This document shows, piece by piece, positions 17,796 to 27,135 of a stretch of DNA of 64,000 nt; position 1 is the stretch's first letter; the number at the start of each line of letters is the position of its first letter. The notes below the pieces were generated by a model that was not told where the DNA came from, did not search any database, and worked only from the letters and a program-made list of their open reading frames with translations. The stretch is from Bacteroides stercorirosoris (lineage in GTDB: Bacteria; Bacteroidota; Bacteroidia; Bacteroidales; Bacteroidaceae). The position numbers were made by a program, and so were the translations under genes. The DNA lies in the NCBI RefSeq assembly GCF_900142015.1, contig NZ_FQZN01000027.1, positions 1-64,000 on the forward strand, written 5' to 3'.

Positions 17796-19457
17796 ATGGA
17801 TTGGTTAGAGAGTTTGTTATGGGACCCTGCCTCCGTCGCCCATATCGTATGCTTATATGCATTCGTAATATCTGTCGGCGTACTTTTGGGCAAGATTAAG
17901 ATTTTCGGGATATCACTGGGTGTGACGTTCGTGCTTTTCACCGGTATCCTGATGGGACATTTCGGTTTTACGGGTGAGACACACATTCTGCATTTCATCC
18001 GCGAATTCGGGCTTATTTTATTCGTATTCTGTATTGGTCTGCAAGTAGGACCGTCGTTCTTCTCTTCTTTCAAGAAAGGTGGAATGACGCTAAACATGCT
18101 TGCCGTAGGTATTGTGGCACTGAATATCGCAGTAGCCTTGGCCATCTATTTCATTGACGGGGGAATTGATCTTCCCATGATGGTAGGTATCCTCTATGGT
18201 GCTGTCACCAATACTCCGGGTTTGGGTGCCGCACAGGAAGCATTGAACCAGTTGAACTACACAGGTGACCCCATTGCACTGGGTTATGCCTGCGCCTATC
18301 CGCTCGGTGTGGTCGGTATCATCGGTTCTATCATTGCCATCCGCTACATCTGCCGGGTGAATATGAAAAAAGAAGAGGATGAACTTTCTACACAGACTTC
18401 GGACATGAAGCACATGCCGCACATGTTGCATCTGGAAGTTCGCAACGAATCTATCGACGGAAAGAAACTACTCCAAATCAAAGAGTTCTTGGGACGTCCT
18501 TTCGTTTGTTCACGTATCCGCCATGAAGGCCATGTCAGCATCCCCAATCAAGATACTGAATTCCATATCGGTGACCAGGTGTTCATCGTATGCTCTGAAG
18601 AAGATGCCGAGGCGGTAACCGCTTTCATCGGTAAAGAGATTCAAGTAGATTGGGAAAAACAAGATATGCCGATGGTTTCACGCCGTATATTGGTGACTAA
18701 ATCTGAAATCAACGGCAAGAAACTGGGCAGCCTTCATTTCCGTAGTATGTACGGAGTGAACGTAACCCGTATCAACCGTTCGGGTATGGACTTGTTTGCT
18801 GATCCGAATCTGATATTGCAGGTAGGTGACCGCGTAATGGTGGTTGGTCAGCAAGATGCTGTAGAACGTGTTGCAGGCGTACTTGGAAATCAGTTAAAGC
18901 GTTTGGACACACCGAATATCGTGACCATCTTCGTGGGTATCTTCCTGGGTATCTTGCTGGGTAGCCTTCCTATCGCTTTCCCGGGCATACCGACTCCGGT
19001 GAAACTGGGTTTGGCCGGTGGTCCGTTGGTAGTCGCTATCCTTATCGGACGTTTCGGACATAAATTGAAGCTGGTGACGTATACAACCATGAGTGCCAAC
19101 CTGATGTTACGTGAAATCGGTATCGTGCTTTTCCTTGCCAGCGTAGGCATCGAGGCCGGTGAGCATTTTGTACAGACGGTGGTAGAAGGTTCCGGATTGT
19201 CATATGTAGGCTACGGTTTCCTTATTACTACCATTCCATTGCTGATTATCGGTATGATTGCACGCTTCTATTGCAAAGTGAATTATTTCACGCTGATGGG
19301 ATTGATTGCCGGTAGTAATACAGATCCTCCTGCACTGGCTTATGCCAATCAGGCATCTGGTAACGATGCTCCGGCAGTAGGTTATTCCACAGTTTATCCA
19401 TTGACGATGTTCCTGCGTATTTTGGCGGGACAGATGATATTGCTGACGATGATGTAA
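17796..19457 (+). CDS. AspT/YidE family transporter with RCK-C domains
   Basis: A 553-residue inner-membrane protein. Two hydrophobic halves (about 10-180 and 375-553), each with several membrane helices and the GAVTNTPGLGAAQEAL / GSNTDPPALAYANQ repeat signatures, flank a cytoplasmic pair of TrkA-C (RCK-C) domains at about 200-365. This is the architecture of the aspartate:alanine exchanger family (AspT, YidE, YbjL). The substrate cannot be read from sequence; a dicarboxylate or amino acid is possible. The gene has its own consensus promoter and a bidirectional terminator. Confidence 0.9.
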   Translation: MDWLESLLWDPASVAHIVCLYAFVISVGVLLGKIKIFGISLGVTFVLFTGILMGHFGFTGETHILHFIREFGLILFVFCIGLQVGPSFFSSFKKGGMTLNMLAVGIVALNIAVALAIYFIDGGIDLPMMVGILYGAVTNTPGLGAAQEALNQLNYTGDPIALGYACAYPLGVVGIIGSIIAIRYICRVNMKKEEDELSTQTSDMKHMPHMLHLEVRNESIDGKKLLQIKEFLGRPFVCSRIRHEGHVSIPNQDTEFHIGDQVFIVCSEEDAEAVTAFIGKEIQVDWEKQDMPMVSRRILVTKSEINGKKLGSLHFRSMYGVNVTRINRSGMDLFADPNLILQVGDRVMVVGQQDAVERVAGVLGNQLKRLDTPNIVTIFVGIFLGILLGSLPIAFPGIPTPVKLGLAGGPLVVAILIGRFGHKLKLVTYTTMSANLMLREIGIVLFLASVGIEAGEHFVQTVVEGSGLSYVGYGFLITTIPLLIIGMIARFYCKVNYFTLMGLIAGSNTDPPALAYANQASGNDAPAVGYSTVYPLTMFLRILAGQMILLTMM

Positions 19458-19480
19458 TGCACACATTACAAATAAGAATA

Positions 19481-19516
19481 AAAAGAGAGATTACGCAAAA
19501 CGCAATCTCTCTTTTT
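19481..19516. terminator. Bidirectional terminator between transporter and kinase-like gene
   Basis: A perfect 13-bp stem (AAAAAGAGAGATT at 19481-19493, complement 19504-19516) with a 10-base loop gives a U-tract in both directions and lies between two convergent genes. Confidence 0.9.
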
Positions 19517-19536
19517 TATTTCAACCGATCTCTATT

Positions 19537-20163
19537 TTACTTTATTTTGAGCTTCACAAACTCCTCGATGAAATCTATTGTCTTCTCTATTCCCAAGACA
19601 GATGAGTCAATGCAAAGATGGTAAGTCGCCGCAGCTCCCCACGTCTTATAACTATAATAATTATAATATTCAGAACGTTTCTTATCCTCCTTGCTCATCA
19701 TATTTTCCGCTTCTTCCTCCGAGACGGAATGGGCGGCACACAAACGTGCAATACGGCTACTACGAGAAGCGGAAATAAAAATGTTCACACAGTTGGGATA
19801 ATCACGAAGAATGTAATCAGCACAACGGCCTACAAAAAGGCAGGACTTCTCGTCAGCCAACTGACGGATGACATCACTCTGCACCTTAAAGAGCGCATCG
19901 TTACTCAGACAATTCTGAGTAGGCAAAGCGCCATCTCCCACAAACGGGAAACGCATACCGAAGAGTCCGCCAATAATGCCTTGCGAAGCACGTTCATCAG
20001 CTTTTTCAAAAAATTCACGGCATAGACCGCTTTCCTTAGAAGCCAGCGTTATCAACTCCTTGTCATAGAAATCGATGCCCAAACGGGCTGCCAGCTTCTC
20101 CCCAATCTCTTTTCCGCCGCTTCCCAATTGGCGACCGATGTTCACAACGAATTTCTTATTCAT
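19537..20163 (-). CDS. Cytidylate kinase-like family protein
   Basis: A 208-residue soluble protein. The N-terminus NIGRQLGSGGKEIGEKLA is the modified P-loop of the cytidylate-kinase-like family, followed by FYDKELI. An FVGRCADYIL segment and a SASRSSRIARL basic motif sit where CMP kinase has its nucleotide-binding elements. It is not the housekeeping cmk, which usually begins IAIDGPSGSGKST. Bacteroides carry several such paralogues of unknown substrate. It converges on the transporter gene and has its own TACTTTTG promoter. Confidence 0.85.
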   Translation of the reverse strand: MNKKFVVNIGRQLGSGGKEIGEKLAARLGIDFYDKELITLASKESGLCREFFEKADERASQGIIGGLFGMRFPFVGDGALPTQNCLSNDALFKVQSDVIRQLADEKSCLFVGRCADYILRDYPNCVNIFISASRSSRIARLCAAHSVSEEEAENMMSKEDKKRSEYYNYYSYKTWGAAATYHLCIDSSVLGIEKTIDFIEEFVKLKIK

Positions 20164-20191
20164 AGCTTCAATCTATTTGGTTTACTAATAG

Positions 20192-20199
20192 CAAAAGTA
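20192..20199 (-). promoter_or_regulatory. -7 promoter element of the kinase-like gene
   Basis: Minus strand TACTTTTG, an exact TAnnTTTG match, 28 bases before the start codon. Confidence 0.55.
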
Positions 20200-20235
20200 A
20201 GGATTTATAGGAAAGAAACAAAAAAATAATCAATA

Positions 20236-21594
20236 CTAATTTTGCTGTTCCGCTTTTCTGAATTTACGGAACTGACTTATCAGCATCACCATCGCTACCA
20301 GGCTGGCAAGCAAATCGGAGAACGGCATACTGTACCATACACCCGCCGCACCGAAAAAGTGGGGCAGAATAATCAGTGCCGGAAGCAGGAAAAGCATCTG
20401 ACGGGTCAGGGAAAGGAAAATAGCCTTGCTTGCCATTCCGATACTCTGGAAGAAATTCGATGTCACCATCTGGAAACCAATGATTGGGAAGAATATAACC
20501 ACAATACGCAATCCACGTGACGCGAGGGCTATCAATTCTTCATCGGAAGTAAAAATGGAAACCACCAGATCCGGCACAAGCATACCCATCAGAAAACCGG
20601 TGGTAGTGACCACAGTGGCAAAGATAATGGTCAGTTTCAATACGCGGGAAACGCGAGCGTACTGTTGTGCACCAAAGTTATACCCGGCAATGGGCTGCAT
20701 CCCCTGATTCAATCCCATCACAATCATTACAAATATAAATACCAAGCGGTTGACAATGCCGAATGCACCGATAGATAAATCACCCCCATGACGTTTTAAC
20801 CCTTGATTGATGACAATTACGATAAAACATGCCGCCAGATTCATAAGAAACGGTGACATACCGATTGCCAACGAATCCATCACAATCTTACGGCGCAGAC
20901 GGAAAATGCCACGATGAAAGTGAAGGAGTTCGTCTTTATTGCTGAATATCTTGAATTGCCACATCAGTGAAATAACCTGTGCAATGATAGTAGCGATGGC
21001 TGCTCCGCGAATGCCCCAACCAAAGCCATAGATAAATAAGGGGTCGAGTATCGTATTTATGACCACTGTAGCGATAGTGGCATACATTGCTTTTTGCGGA
21101 TGCCCGGAAGAACGGAGCACAGCATTCAAACCAAGATAAAGGTGGGTGACAACATTACCGAGCAAAATGATCTGCATATATTCACGAGCATACTTCACCG
21201 TCTCATCGCTACCACCGAAGAAATAAAGGATAGGGTCGAGAAACAACAATGTCACCACCGTAAACGCCAAACCCAAAACAATGTTGAGCACCAGCACATT
21301 TCCCAATATTCGTTGGGCAGTATCATAGTCTTTCTGTCCCAGTTTCACGGATACCAGCGTAGAAGCCCCCACTCCCACCAACGAGCCGAATGCTGCTGCA
21401 AGGTTCATCAGAGGAAAAGTAAGCGCCAATCCTGAAATAGCCATTGTACCTACTCCATGACCGATAAAAATGCTGTCTACCATATTATATAAGGAAGATG
21501 CCGTCATCGCGATAATTGCCGGCACGGCATATTGCATCAGTAGTTTTCCAATCTTTTCTGTTCCCAACGCTGTGGGTGCCTTTTGTCCTGTCAT
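20236..21594 (-). CDS. MATE family efflux transporter
   Basis: A 452-residue inner-membrane protein with about twelve membrane helices in two related halves, each starting with a pattern like YAVPAIIAMTASSLYNMVDSIFIGHGVG. It is a Na+- or H+-coupled exporter of the multi-antimicrobial extrusion family, DinF/NorM-like by length. Substrate is not deducible. The ATG at 21594 (MTGQKAPTALGTEKIGKLLMQ) follows a TACCTTTG promoter box. The gene is divergent from the PUL that starts at 21853. Confidence 0.92.
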   Translation of the reverse strand: MTGQKAPTALGTEKIGKLLMQYAVPAIIAMTASSLYNMVDSIFIGHGVGTMAISGLALTFPLMNLAAAFGSLVGVGASTLVSVKLGQKDYDTAQRILGNVLVLNIVLGLAFTVVTLLFLDPILYFFGGSDETVKYAREYMQIILLGNVVTHLYLGLNAVLRSSGHPQKAMYATIATVVINTILDPLFIYGFGWGIRGAAIATIIAQVISLMWQFKIFSNKDELLHFHRGIFRLRRKIVMDSLAIGMSPFLMNLAACFIVIVINQGLKRHGGDLSIGAFGIVNRLVFIFVMIVMGLNQGMQPIAGYNFGAQQYARVSRVLKLTIIFATVVTTTGFLMGMLVPDLVVSIFTSDEELIALASRGLRIVVIFFPIIGFQMVTSNFFQSIGMASKAIFLSLTRQMLFLLPALIILPHFFGAAGVWYSMPFSDLLASLVAMVMLISQFRKFRKAEQQN

Positions 21595-21618
21595 ACCTAT
21601 TTTCTTTTATTGAGGGCG

Positions 21619-21626
21619 CAAAGGTA
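21619..21626 (-). promoter_or_regulatory. -7 promoter element of the MATE gene
   Basis: Minus strand TACCTTTG, 24 bases before the start codon. Confidence 0.55.
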
Positions 21627-21793
21627 CTCATTTTCCGGCAGGTAAACAAGCAAAGAAGAAATCGAAACTCTAAAAGGATTGCGAAACGAAAACATTAAAA
21701 GAAAGAGAGCAAAAGCTAATAAATTTGCCAGAGAGAGCTTCCTGATAGTGTTAAAGTCCCGTCCGAGAGATGATTTTACTAAAATAGAATACG

Positions 21794-21831
21794 TTTTTCA
21801 TACCTATTGAAAACTTTCCCGCTTACTTTTG
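21794..21831 (+). promoter_or_regulatory. PUL promoter 1 with candidate HTCS operator
   Basis: TTTTTCATA (21794-21802), four bases, TTGAAA (21807-21812), then eleven bases to the -7 box TACTTTTG (21824-21831). The same two blocks with the same internal spacing lie upstream of susC, and a close version with the same distance to the -7 box lies upstream of 35346. No TTTG -33 element is visible, as expected for an activator-dependent promoter. Confidence 0.6.
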
Positions 21832-21852
21832 TCCTCCAAATAAAAGAAATAT

Positions 21853-23757
21853 ATGAAAAACCTATCTTATCATCGTATCATTTGCCTGCTGGCGGGAATC
21901 TTTCTCACCAGTGCCGGACATGCCCAAATAACCGTCATACATGGTTCTACTTATGAAGAACGCAGTCACTCACTTGTAGACCAGATGTTACAGGCCCAAC
22001 CTGCCGTCAATGGTAATATCAAATATGTATCTCCTTTCTATTTTGCCCGGTTATGGCGTGACCACGAAAAGGAAACTGCCATAAAAAGGCTAAGTGAAAT
22101 GTACCAGTATCAGCTGGAACATACTGAAGCATTCTACAACTCCGGTTCCGACATGGACTTCTTTGCTCATGCCACCATGCATGGATATATGCTCACCAAA
22201 GAAAAAATGCCCGACTCATTACGACAAAAGATCAAAGACTTTATGAAAATCGGTAAATATACCCGGGATAATGGTACACTGAATATGAAACTAATGCATC
22301 AAACCAGTGGGCTGCTGTGTGCAGAAGAATGGCCGGACTTCGTAGACGCCGATGGAAAGAACGCTCTCCAACTAAAAGAATTCCTTCATGACAGAATCAT
22401 ACATACTCTGAAACATTTCATTACTCAAAACTGTCCTGAATCCGATGCCTTTACCTATTTAGGCACCAATCTCCAGTATGTCAGGATGCTCGCCGAGTTC
22501 TCGAAGGACGAAGATATACGAAGCAATGCCCTGAACACGTATCACCACATGATTGCACAACTGTTACTCCCCTGGAACCAAGGACTTTATTGTGCAAACC
22601 CTCCCCGCTGTAAAGGCTGGAAGAATCTATATACTGGAAATTTAAGTACCGGGGTACAATTAGTTCAACTGACCTGGCTATTTTACGGTTCACCGGACGA
22701 ACGCATTATCTACCGGGAAGCGGCAAACAAAGATAATTTCGGCTGTTTCAATTTTTGGCTGGCTTACCAGCGTAACGTGAAGCCTCTTCCTTTTCTGCAA
22801 TCTCTGAACAAGACTAAAAGTTATCCCTATGACTTTGAAGCCCTACGTATAGACAGCAAACACTATAGTTGCCGTTATACTTATCAGAACCATAACTATG
22901 GCCTGTCCACTCAGACAATAGAAGCTTTTCCAGATAAACTAAAAGATTTCCAATACACCTACGCTTTCAAGGAAACTAAAAATATACACCTTGTATGGCA
23001 ATCCGGCTGTTCCGAAGCTTCCGTATTCAGCGTATGCCATGATAATCCGGAACGTCCTCAGATTTATCAGAGTAACTCCAACAAACTTGGGTATGGGGAA
23101 AATCCTTACCATCGCGTATTCGGATATGGAAAAAGTGCTATTGGCATATATAATGTAGCAGAGAGTTATATGAATCTCCCCGTTTTCTATCAGATGTACG
23201 TACCTTTCAGTCGTAAGGGTATCAAGAAAAGGATTGTAAAGAAGATTAACGGCCTATCCTGGATACTATGCCATACAGGTTCCATGATGTTCGCTTTCGC
23301 CACTCCCGAAGACTGGACTTTTGAAACATCCGGTGGCAAATATGACATTAAAGAACATGATGTCCTTATACTAAAAGATAAAAAATGCCGTAGAGGTTCC
23401 TGGGTATTGGAAACAACCGAAATCACAGAACGATACAAAGATGCGCAAGGAAACCTGAAAGCCGAATTAGAGAAATTTGCCAGCGATATCCAACAAAAAG
23501 TGAAATTTACCCGTTCTGCCGGTTATGAGACAAGCAACACACCAGGAATTTCATATACAAATCTACAAGGTAATACACTTGAACTGACATTCTTTTCTCC
23601 TGAAACAGCCTATAACGGACAGTATAAACTAAACGGTACCCCCAGAAAACTGAATACCGAATACATATCAAAAAGCAAGTATATGGAACAAAAAGCTGGT
23701 AGCAATATCCTATTATTCCACACTCCGGAAGGAACTAAATCTTTGAAGATGGAATAA
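21853..23757 (+). CDS. Secreted protein of unassigned family, probable alpha/alpha-toroid carbohydrate enzyme
   Basis: A 634-residue protein with a cleavable signal peptide (TSAGHAQ, residues 1-24), so periplasmic or secreted. Residues about 60-320 are helix-rich with repeated aromatic segments (PFYFARLWRDHEKETAIKRL, DAFTYLGTNLQYVRML, STGVQLVQLTWLFYG), suggesting an incomplete alpha/alpha toroid. Residues about 340-634 are beta-rich and fit the beta-sandwich that follows such toroids in polysaccharide lyases. His, Tyr and Arg are frequent, but I cannot assign catalytic residues or a CAZy family. It shares the candidate PUL operator and lies just upstream of susC, so it is inferred to belong to the locus. 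Confidence 0.8.
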   Translation: MKNLSYHRIICLLAGIFLTSAGHAQITVIHGSTYEERSHSLVDQMLQAQPAVNGNIKYVSPFYFARLWRDHEKETAIKRLSEMYQYQLEHTEAFYNSGSDMDFFAHATMHGYMLTKEKMPDSLRQKIKDFMKIGKYTRDNGTLNMKLMHQTSGLLCAEEWPDFVDADGKNALQLKEFLHDRIIHTLKHFITQNCPESDAFTYLGTNLQYVRMLAEFSKDEDIRSNALNTYHHMIAQLLLPWNQGLYCANPPRCKGWKNLYTGNLSTGVQLVQLTWLFYGSPDERIIYREAANKDNFGCFNFWLAYQRNVKPLPFLQSLNKTKSYPYDFEALRIDSKHYSCRYTYQNHNYGLSTQTIEAFPDKLKDFQYTYAFKETKNIHLVWQSGCSEASVFSVCHDNPERPQIYQSNSNKLGYGENPYHRVFGYGKSAIGIYNVAESYMNLPVFYQMYVPFSRKGIKKRIVKKINGLSWILCHTGSMMFAFATPEDWTFETSGGKYDIKEHDVLILKDKKCRRGSWVLETTEITERYKDAQGNLKAELEKFASDIQQKVKFTRSAGYETSNTPGISYTNLQGNTLELTFFSPETAYNGQYKLNGTPRKLNTEYISKSKYMEQKAGSNILLFHTPEGTKSLKME

Positions 23758-23792
23758 AGTACCAAAGCTGGGAAAAATGGACTTTTGAGACC

Positions 23793-23851
23793 TTTTTCAT
23801 AAGTTTTGAAACGATTTTCCATATCCCTTCATACCCCATCAGCTACTTTTG
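23793..23851 (+). promoter_or_regulatory. PUL promoter 2 (susC) with candidate HTCS operator
   Basis: TTTTTCATA (23793-23801), four bases, TTGAAA (23806-23811), then 32 bases to the -7 box TACTTTTG (23844-23851). That is 21 bases, two helical turns, further from the -7 box than in promoter 1. Confidence 0.6.
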
Positions 23852-23916
23852 CAAATGAAAAACAAGCTTGCTTTAAACATATTAAAGAAATTAATAGTAT
23901 CTAAAAAATTTAATTT

Positions 23917-26900
23917 ATGGAAAACAGAATCACACTCTCGAAATGTGTGGAAGGAAAGTCCCGATTTCTACTGACCTTATTCCTTCTATGCTTCTGTAGT
24001 TTTACTTGGGCACAAGTGAAAGTTACCGGTATTGTAACAGATCCATCCGGTGAAGCTATTATCGGTGCCAACGTTGTAGAAAAAGGTGCACCGGGAAACG
24101 GTACCATCAGTGACATCAATGGAAACTTTACACTGAATGTAAAAAGTAATAAGACAGTATTGACTGTCTCATTCATTGGTTACAAAGACAAAACTGTCCC
24201 TCTCAATGGAAGTACCAATCTGAAAGTTATATTAGAAGAAGATTCACAGGCATTGGATGAAGTGGTAGTGGTAGGTTACGGTTCAGTGAAAAAAAGTAAT
24301 CTGACCACCTCCGTATCCAAAATGACATCCGATGCAATCGAAGGACGTCCGGTTACCAACCTGAGTGATGCCCTCTCCGGTCAGTTAGCCGGTGTACAGA
24401 CACAGACCAGCAGTGGTATTCCGGGTGAAGAAATGCAAATTACCGTGCGCGGTGTCAGTTCTATTAATGGCTCTTCCAATCCCTTAATCGTAGTAGACGG
24501 AGTGATTACGGAGAACATGAGTAATGTGAACCCTTCCGACGTAGCTTCCATACAGGTCCTGAAAGATGCAGCAGCCACTTCTATTTATGGTGCACGCGGT
24601 TCTGCCGGTGTTATCCTGATTGAAACCAAACAAGCTCAAAAAGGTGCCCCTGTCGTTAAATGGGAATCATATTTAGGTTTCCAGAATGCTGTAGGTCTGC
24701 CCGAAATGATGTCTCCCAAAGAATGGATGGCATACAACCTCTATCTGAAAAATGCAATGTGGCTCCAAAAAGATGGAAACAATACGCTGGACACGCCTAA
24801 CAAGAACCGTCCAAGCGGTGACCGGGTAAATCCTGACTGGTTACTGAATCCGAATTCTGATACAGCAGATTGGACTTTACGTTCCGATTTACCTCAAACA
24901 AACTGGATTGACGCCATCTTGCAGACCGCTTTCACTCACAGCCACCAGGTTTCTGTCTCCAGCAAAGGCGACAAATATTCTATTTACGCTTCTGCCGGAT
25001 ACATGAATCAGGAAGGTATCGTGAAACATACCGGATACGAACGTTTCAACTTCCGTATTAACGCCTCAATGAACATTAATAAGTATATCAAAGCCGGTGT
25101 GAACTTCGCTCCTACAATTTCTTCACAAGACAGAGGCGAATCAGAAGGTAAAGACAAAGTTATCATGACTGCCTTGACCATGATCCCCACAATCGGCATT
25201 AACGAAGGTACTCGTTCCTTAGGTTTCAGCAAATTCAGAAAAGATGATGTGAATCCATACGAACGCCTTAAACAAGTTACCGACAGCAGAAATATCAAAA
25301 ACTTCGATGTAGCTTCCTGGGTTGAAGCCTACATTATCAAAGGGCTGACTTTCAAGTCTATGTTCAACTATAGTTCTGACAACCGCATAGACGAATATTT
25401 CCTCCCGCTCGATGTACAGAAAATGTCTGTAAAGAGTGCTACTGCCACAAGCAAAGTCATTTCAGGTAGTCGTACCGGTTGGCAAAATACATTAAGTTAC
25501 GATTTTACTCTCTGGAAAAAGCACCAAATGAATGTCTTGCTGGGACAGAGTATAGAGAACCGCAGTATTTATACAGCCGACATGAAAGCGACCGACTTCC
25601 CGTTGGATAATGTTCCTACCTTGAACCAGGGTGCTACTCCGAGCCAGGCAAGCACCATGAAGAATATTGTTCGCACAGCTTCTTTATTCGGCCGTTTAAG
25701 CTATAATTATGATGACAAGTACTTAGTATCAGCATCTGTACGTCGTGACGGTTCTTCCCGTTTCGGACCGTCCAACCGCTGGGCTACCTTCCCGTCCGTA
25801 TCTGCCGGTTGGAAAATAAACAGTGAAGAATTCATGAAAGATATTGAATTCATCTCTTTATTAAAGCTCCGCGCTTCCTGGGGTATGTCCGGAAATGACC
25901 GTATCGGTTACAGCGACTATGTTTCTACATTTACCACCGGCAACGTGGCTTATGGAAATACTTCTCAAATAGCTATTTATCCGACCAACTACGCTAATCT
26001 GGATCTGAAATGGGAAACAACCAAAGCATTTGACTTCGGTTTCGACCTTTCTTTATTCAGAAACCGCATACAGTTGAATGTCGATTATTACATCAACCGC
26101 ACGGACGACCTGTTGTATAACTTACAATTACCCGCAGCTACCGGTTTCAACAGCATGCGCACCAATCTGGCATCTATTGAAAACCGTGGTTGGGAAATAG
26201 ACCTGACTACAGTCAATATCAATGCTAAATCATTCAAATGGTCAAGTACGTTAAACCTTTCCGGAAACAAGAATAAAGTACTGGATTTAGGAGGTAACGA
26301 CGAAATCATTACTGATGCATGGAATGCTCAGTTCATCACCAAAGTAGGAGGACCTATTTCTCAGTTCTACACTTATAGAACAGATGGTCTGCTGACCGAA
26401 GCCGATTTCGAAGTTGGGACTGACGGACGCTACAATCCTAACAAACCGTTGGTTCCGACCGTAAAAGGAAAGAAGCAAAGACCTGGTAATGTTAAATATG
26501 TGGATACTGACAATAGTGGTTCTATCGATAACGACGACAGAGTAGCTTACGGTTCTAACGACCCCGACATAATGTTTGGTTTCACTAACCGATTCACTTA
26601 CAAAGACTTTGAATTAAGTATATTCCTTCGCGGACAGATAGGCGGTAATGTACTTTGGATTGGTGCCCGTAATCTGGACACCGGCGGTAAGTATGGAGCC
26701 AACAATACCTTGAAAAGATGGTTACACTGCTACAAAGAAGATTATCCTAATGGTAATCCGATTCCTACCGAACTGGGTATAGATATGTCATGGGATGGAA
26801 AAACACCAACTCCTTATGGCTTGGGTGACAACTCTGAACAGGATGGACAGTTGCACAGAACAGACCTGGAAATCTTCGATGCTACTTTCCTGCGTATCCA

Positions 26901-27123
26901 GAATATCAGTCTGGCTTACAATATGCCTAAAAAATGGTTGAATGCACTGGGAATCAAAGCAGCCAAGATTTACGGAACAGTAGAGAACCTGCACACCTTC
27001 ACCGACTATATCGGTAATCCGGATACCAATAGCTACAGTACCAATCCGATGCTCAGAGGTGCAGATTACAATACATATCCGCTTTCAAGAAAATATATAT
27101 TTGGAGTCAACGTAACCTTTTAA
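23917..27123 (+). CDS. susC: SusC-like TonB-dependent outer-membrane transporter
   Basis: A 1068-residue outer-membrane importer of oligosaccharides, energised by TonB. After the signal peptide (ending FTWAQ, about residue 33) comes a carboxypeptidase-regulatory-like domain (VTGIVTDPSGEAIIGANVV), the Bacteroides hallmark DEVVVVGYG at about 114-122, a plug domain (IRGVSSI-like and VLKDAAATSIYGARGSAG), and a 22-strand beta-barrel ending in the aromatic FGVNVTF. susD follows 12 bases after the stop. The pair imports the products of the outer-surface step of this PUL; which glycan is unknown. Confidence 0.97.
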   Translation: MENRITLSKCVEGKSRFLLTLFLLCFCSFTWAQVKVTGIVTDPSGEAIIGANVVEKGAPGNGTISDINGNFTLNVKSNKTVLTVSFIGYKDKTVPLNGSTNLKVILEEDSQALDEVVVVGYGSVKKSNLTTSVSKMTSDAIEGRPVTNLSDALSGQLAGVQTQTSSGIPGEEMQITVRGVSSINGSSNPLIVVDGVITENMSNVNPSDVASIQVLKDAAATSIYGARGSAGVILIETKQAQKGAPVVKWESYLGFQNAVGLPEMMSPKEWMAYNLYLKNAMWLQKDGNNTLDTPNKNRPSGDRVNPDWLLNPNSDTADWTLRSDLPQTNWIDAILQTAFTHSHQVSVSSKGDKYSIYASAGYMNQEGIVKHTGYERFNFRINASMNINKYIKAGVNFAPTISSQDRGESEGKDKVIMTALTMIPTIGINEGTRSLGFSKFRKDDVNPYERLKQVTDSRNIKNFDVASWVEAYIIKGLTFKSMFNYSSDNRIDEYFLPLDVQKMSVKSATATSKVISGSRTGWQNTLSYDFTLWKKHQMNVLLGQSIENRSIYTADMKATDFPLDNVPTLNQGATPSQASTMKNIVRTASLFGRLSYNYDDKYLVSASVRRDGSSRFGPSNRWATFPSVSAGWKINSEEFMKDIEFISLLKLRASWGMSGNDRIGYSDYVSTFTTGNVAYGNTSQIAIYPTNYANLDLKWETTKAFDFGFDLSLFRNRIQLNVDYYINRTDDLLYNLQLPAATGFNSMRTNLASIENRGWEIDLTTVNINAKSFKWSSTLNLSGNKNKVLDLGGNDEIITDAWNAQFITKVGGPISQFYTYRTDGLLTEADFEVGTDGRYNPNKPLVPTVKGKKQRPGNVKYVDTDNSGSIDNDDRVAYGSNDPDIMFGFTNRFTYKDFELSIFLRGQIGGNVLWIGARNLDTGGKYGANNTLKRWLHCYKEDYPNGNPIPTELGIDMSWDGKTPTPYGLGDNSEQDGQLHRTDLEIFDATFLRIQNISLAYNMPKKWLNALGIKAAKIYGTVENLHTFTDYIGNPDTNSYSTNPMLRGADYNTYPLSRKYIFGVNVTF

Positions 27124-27135
27124 TCAGTAACGATC

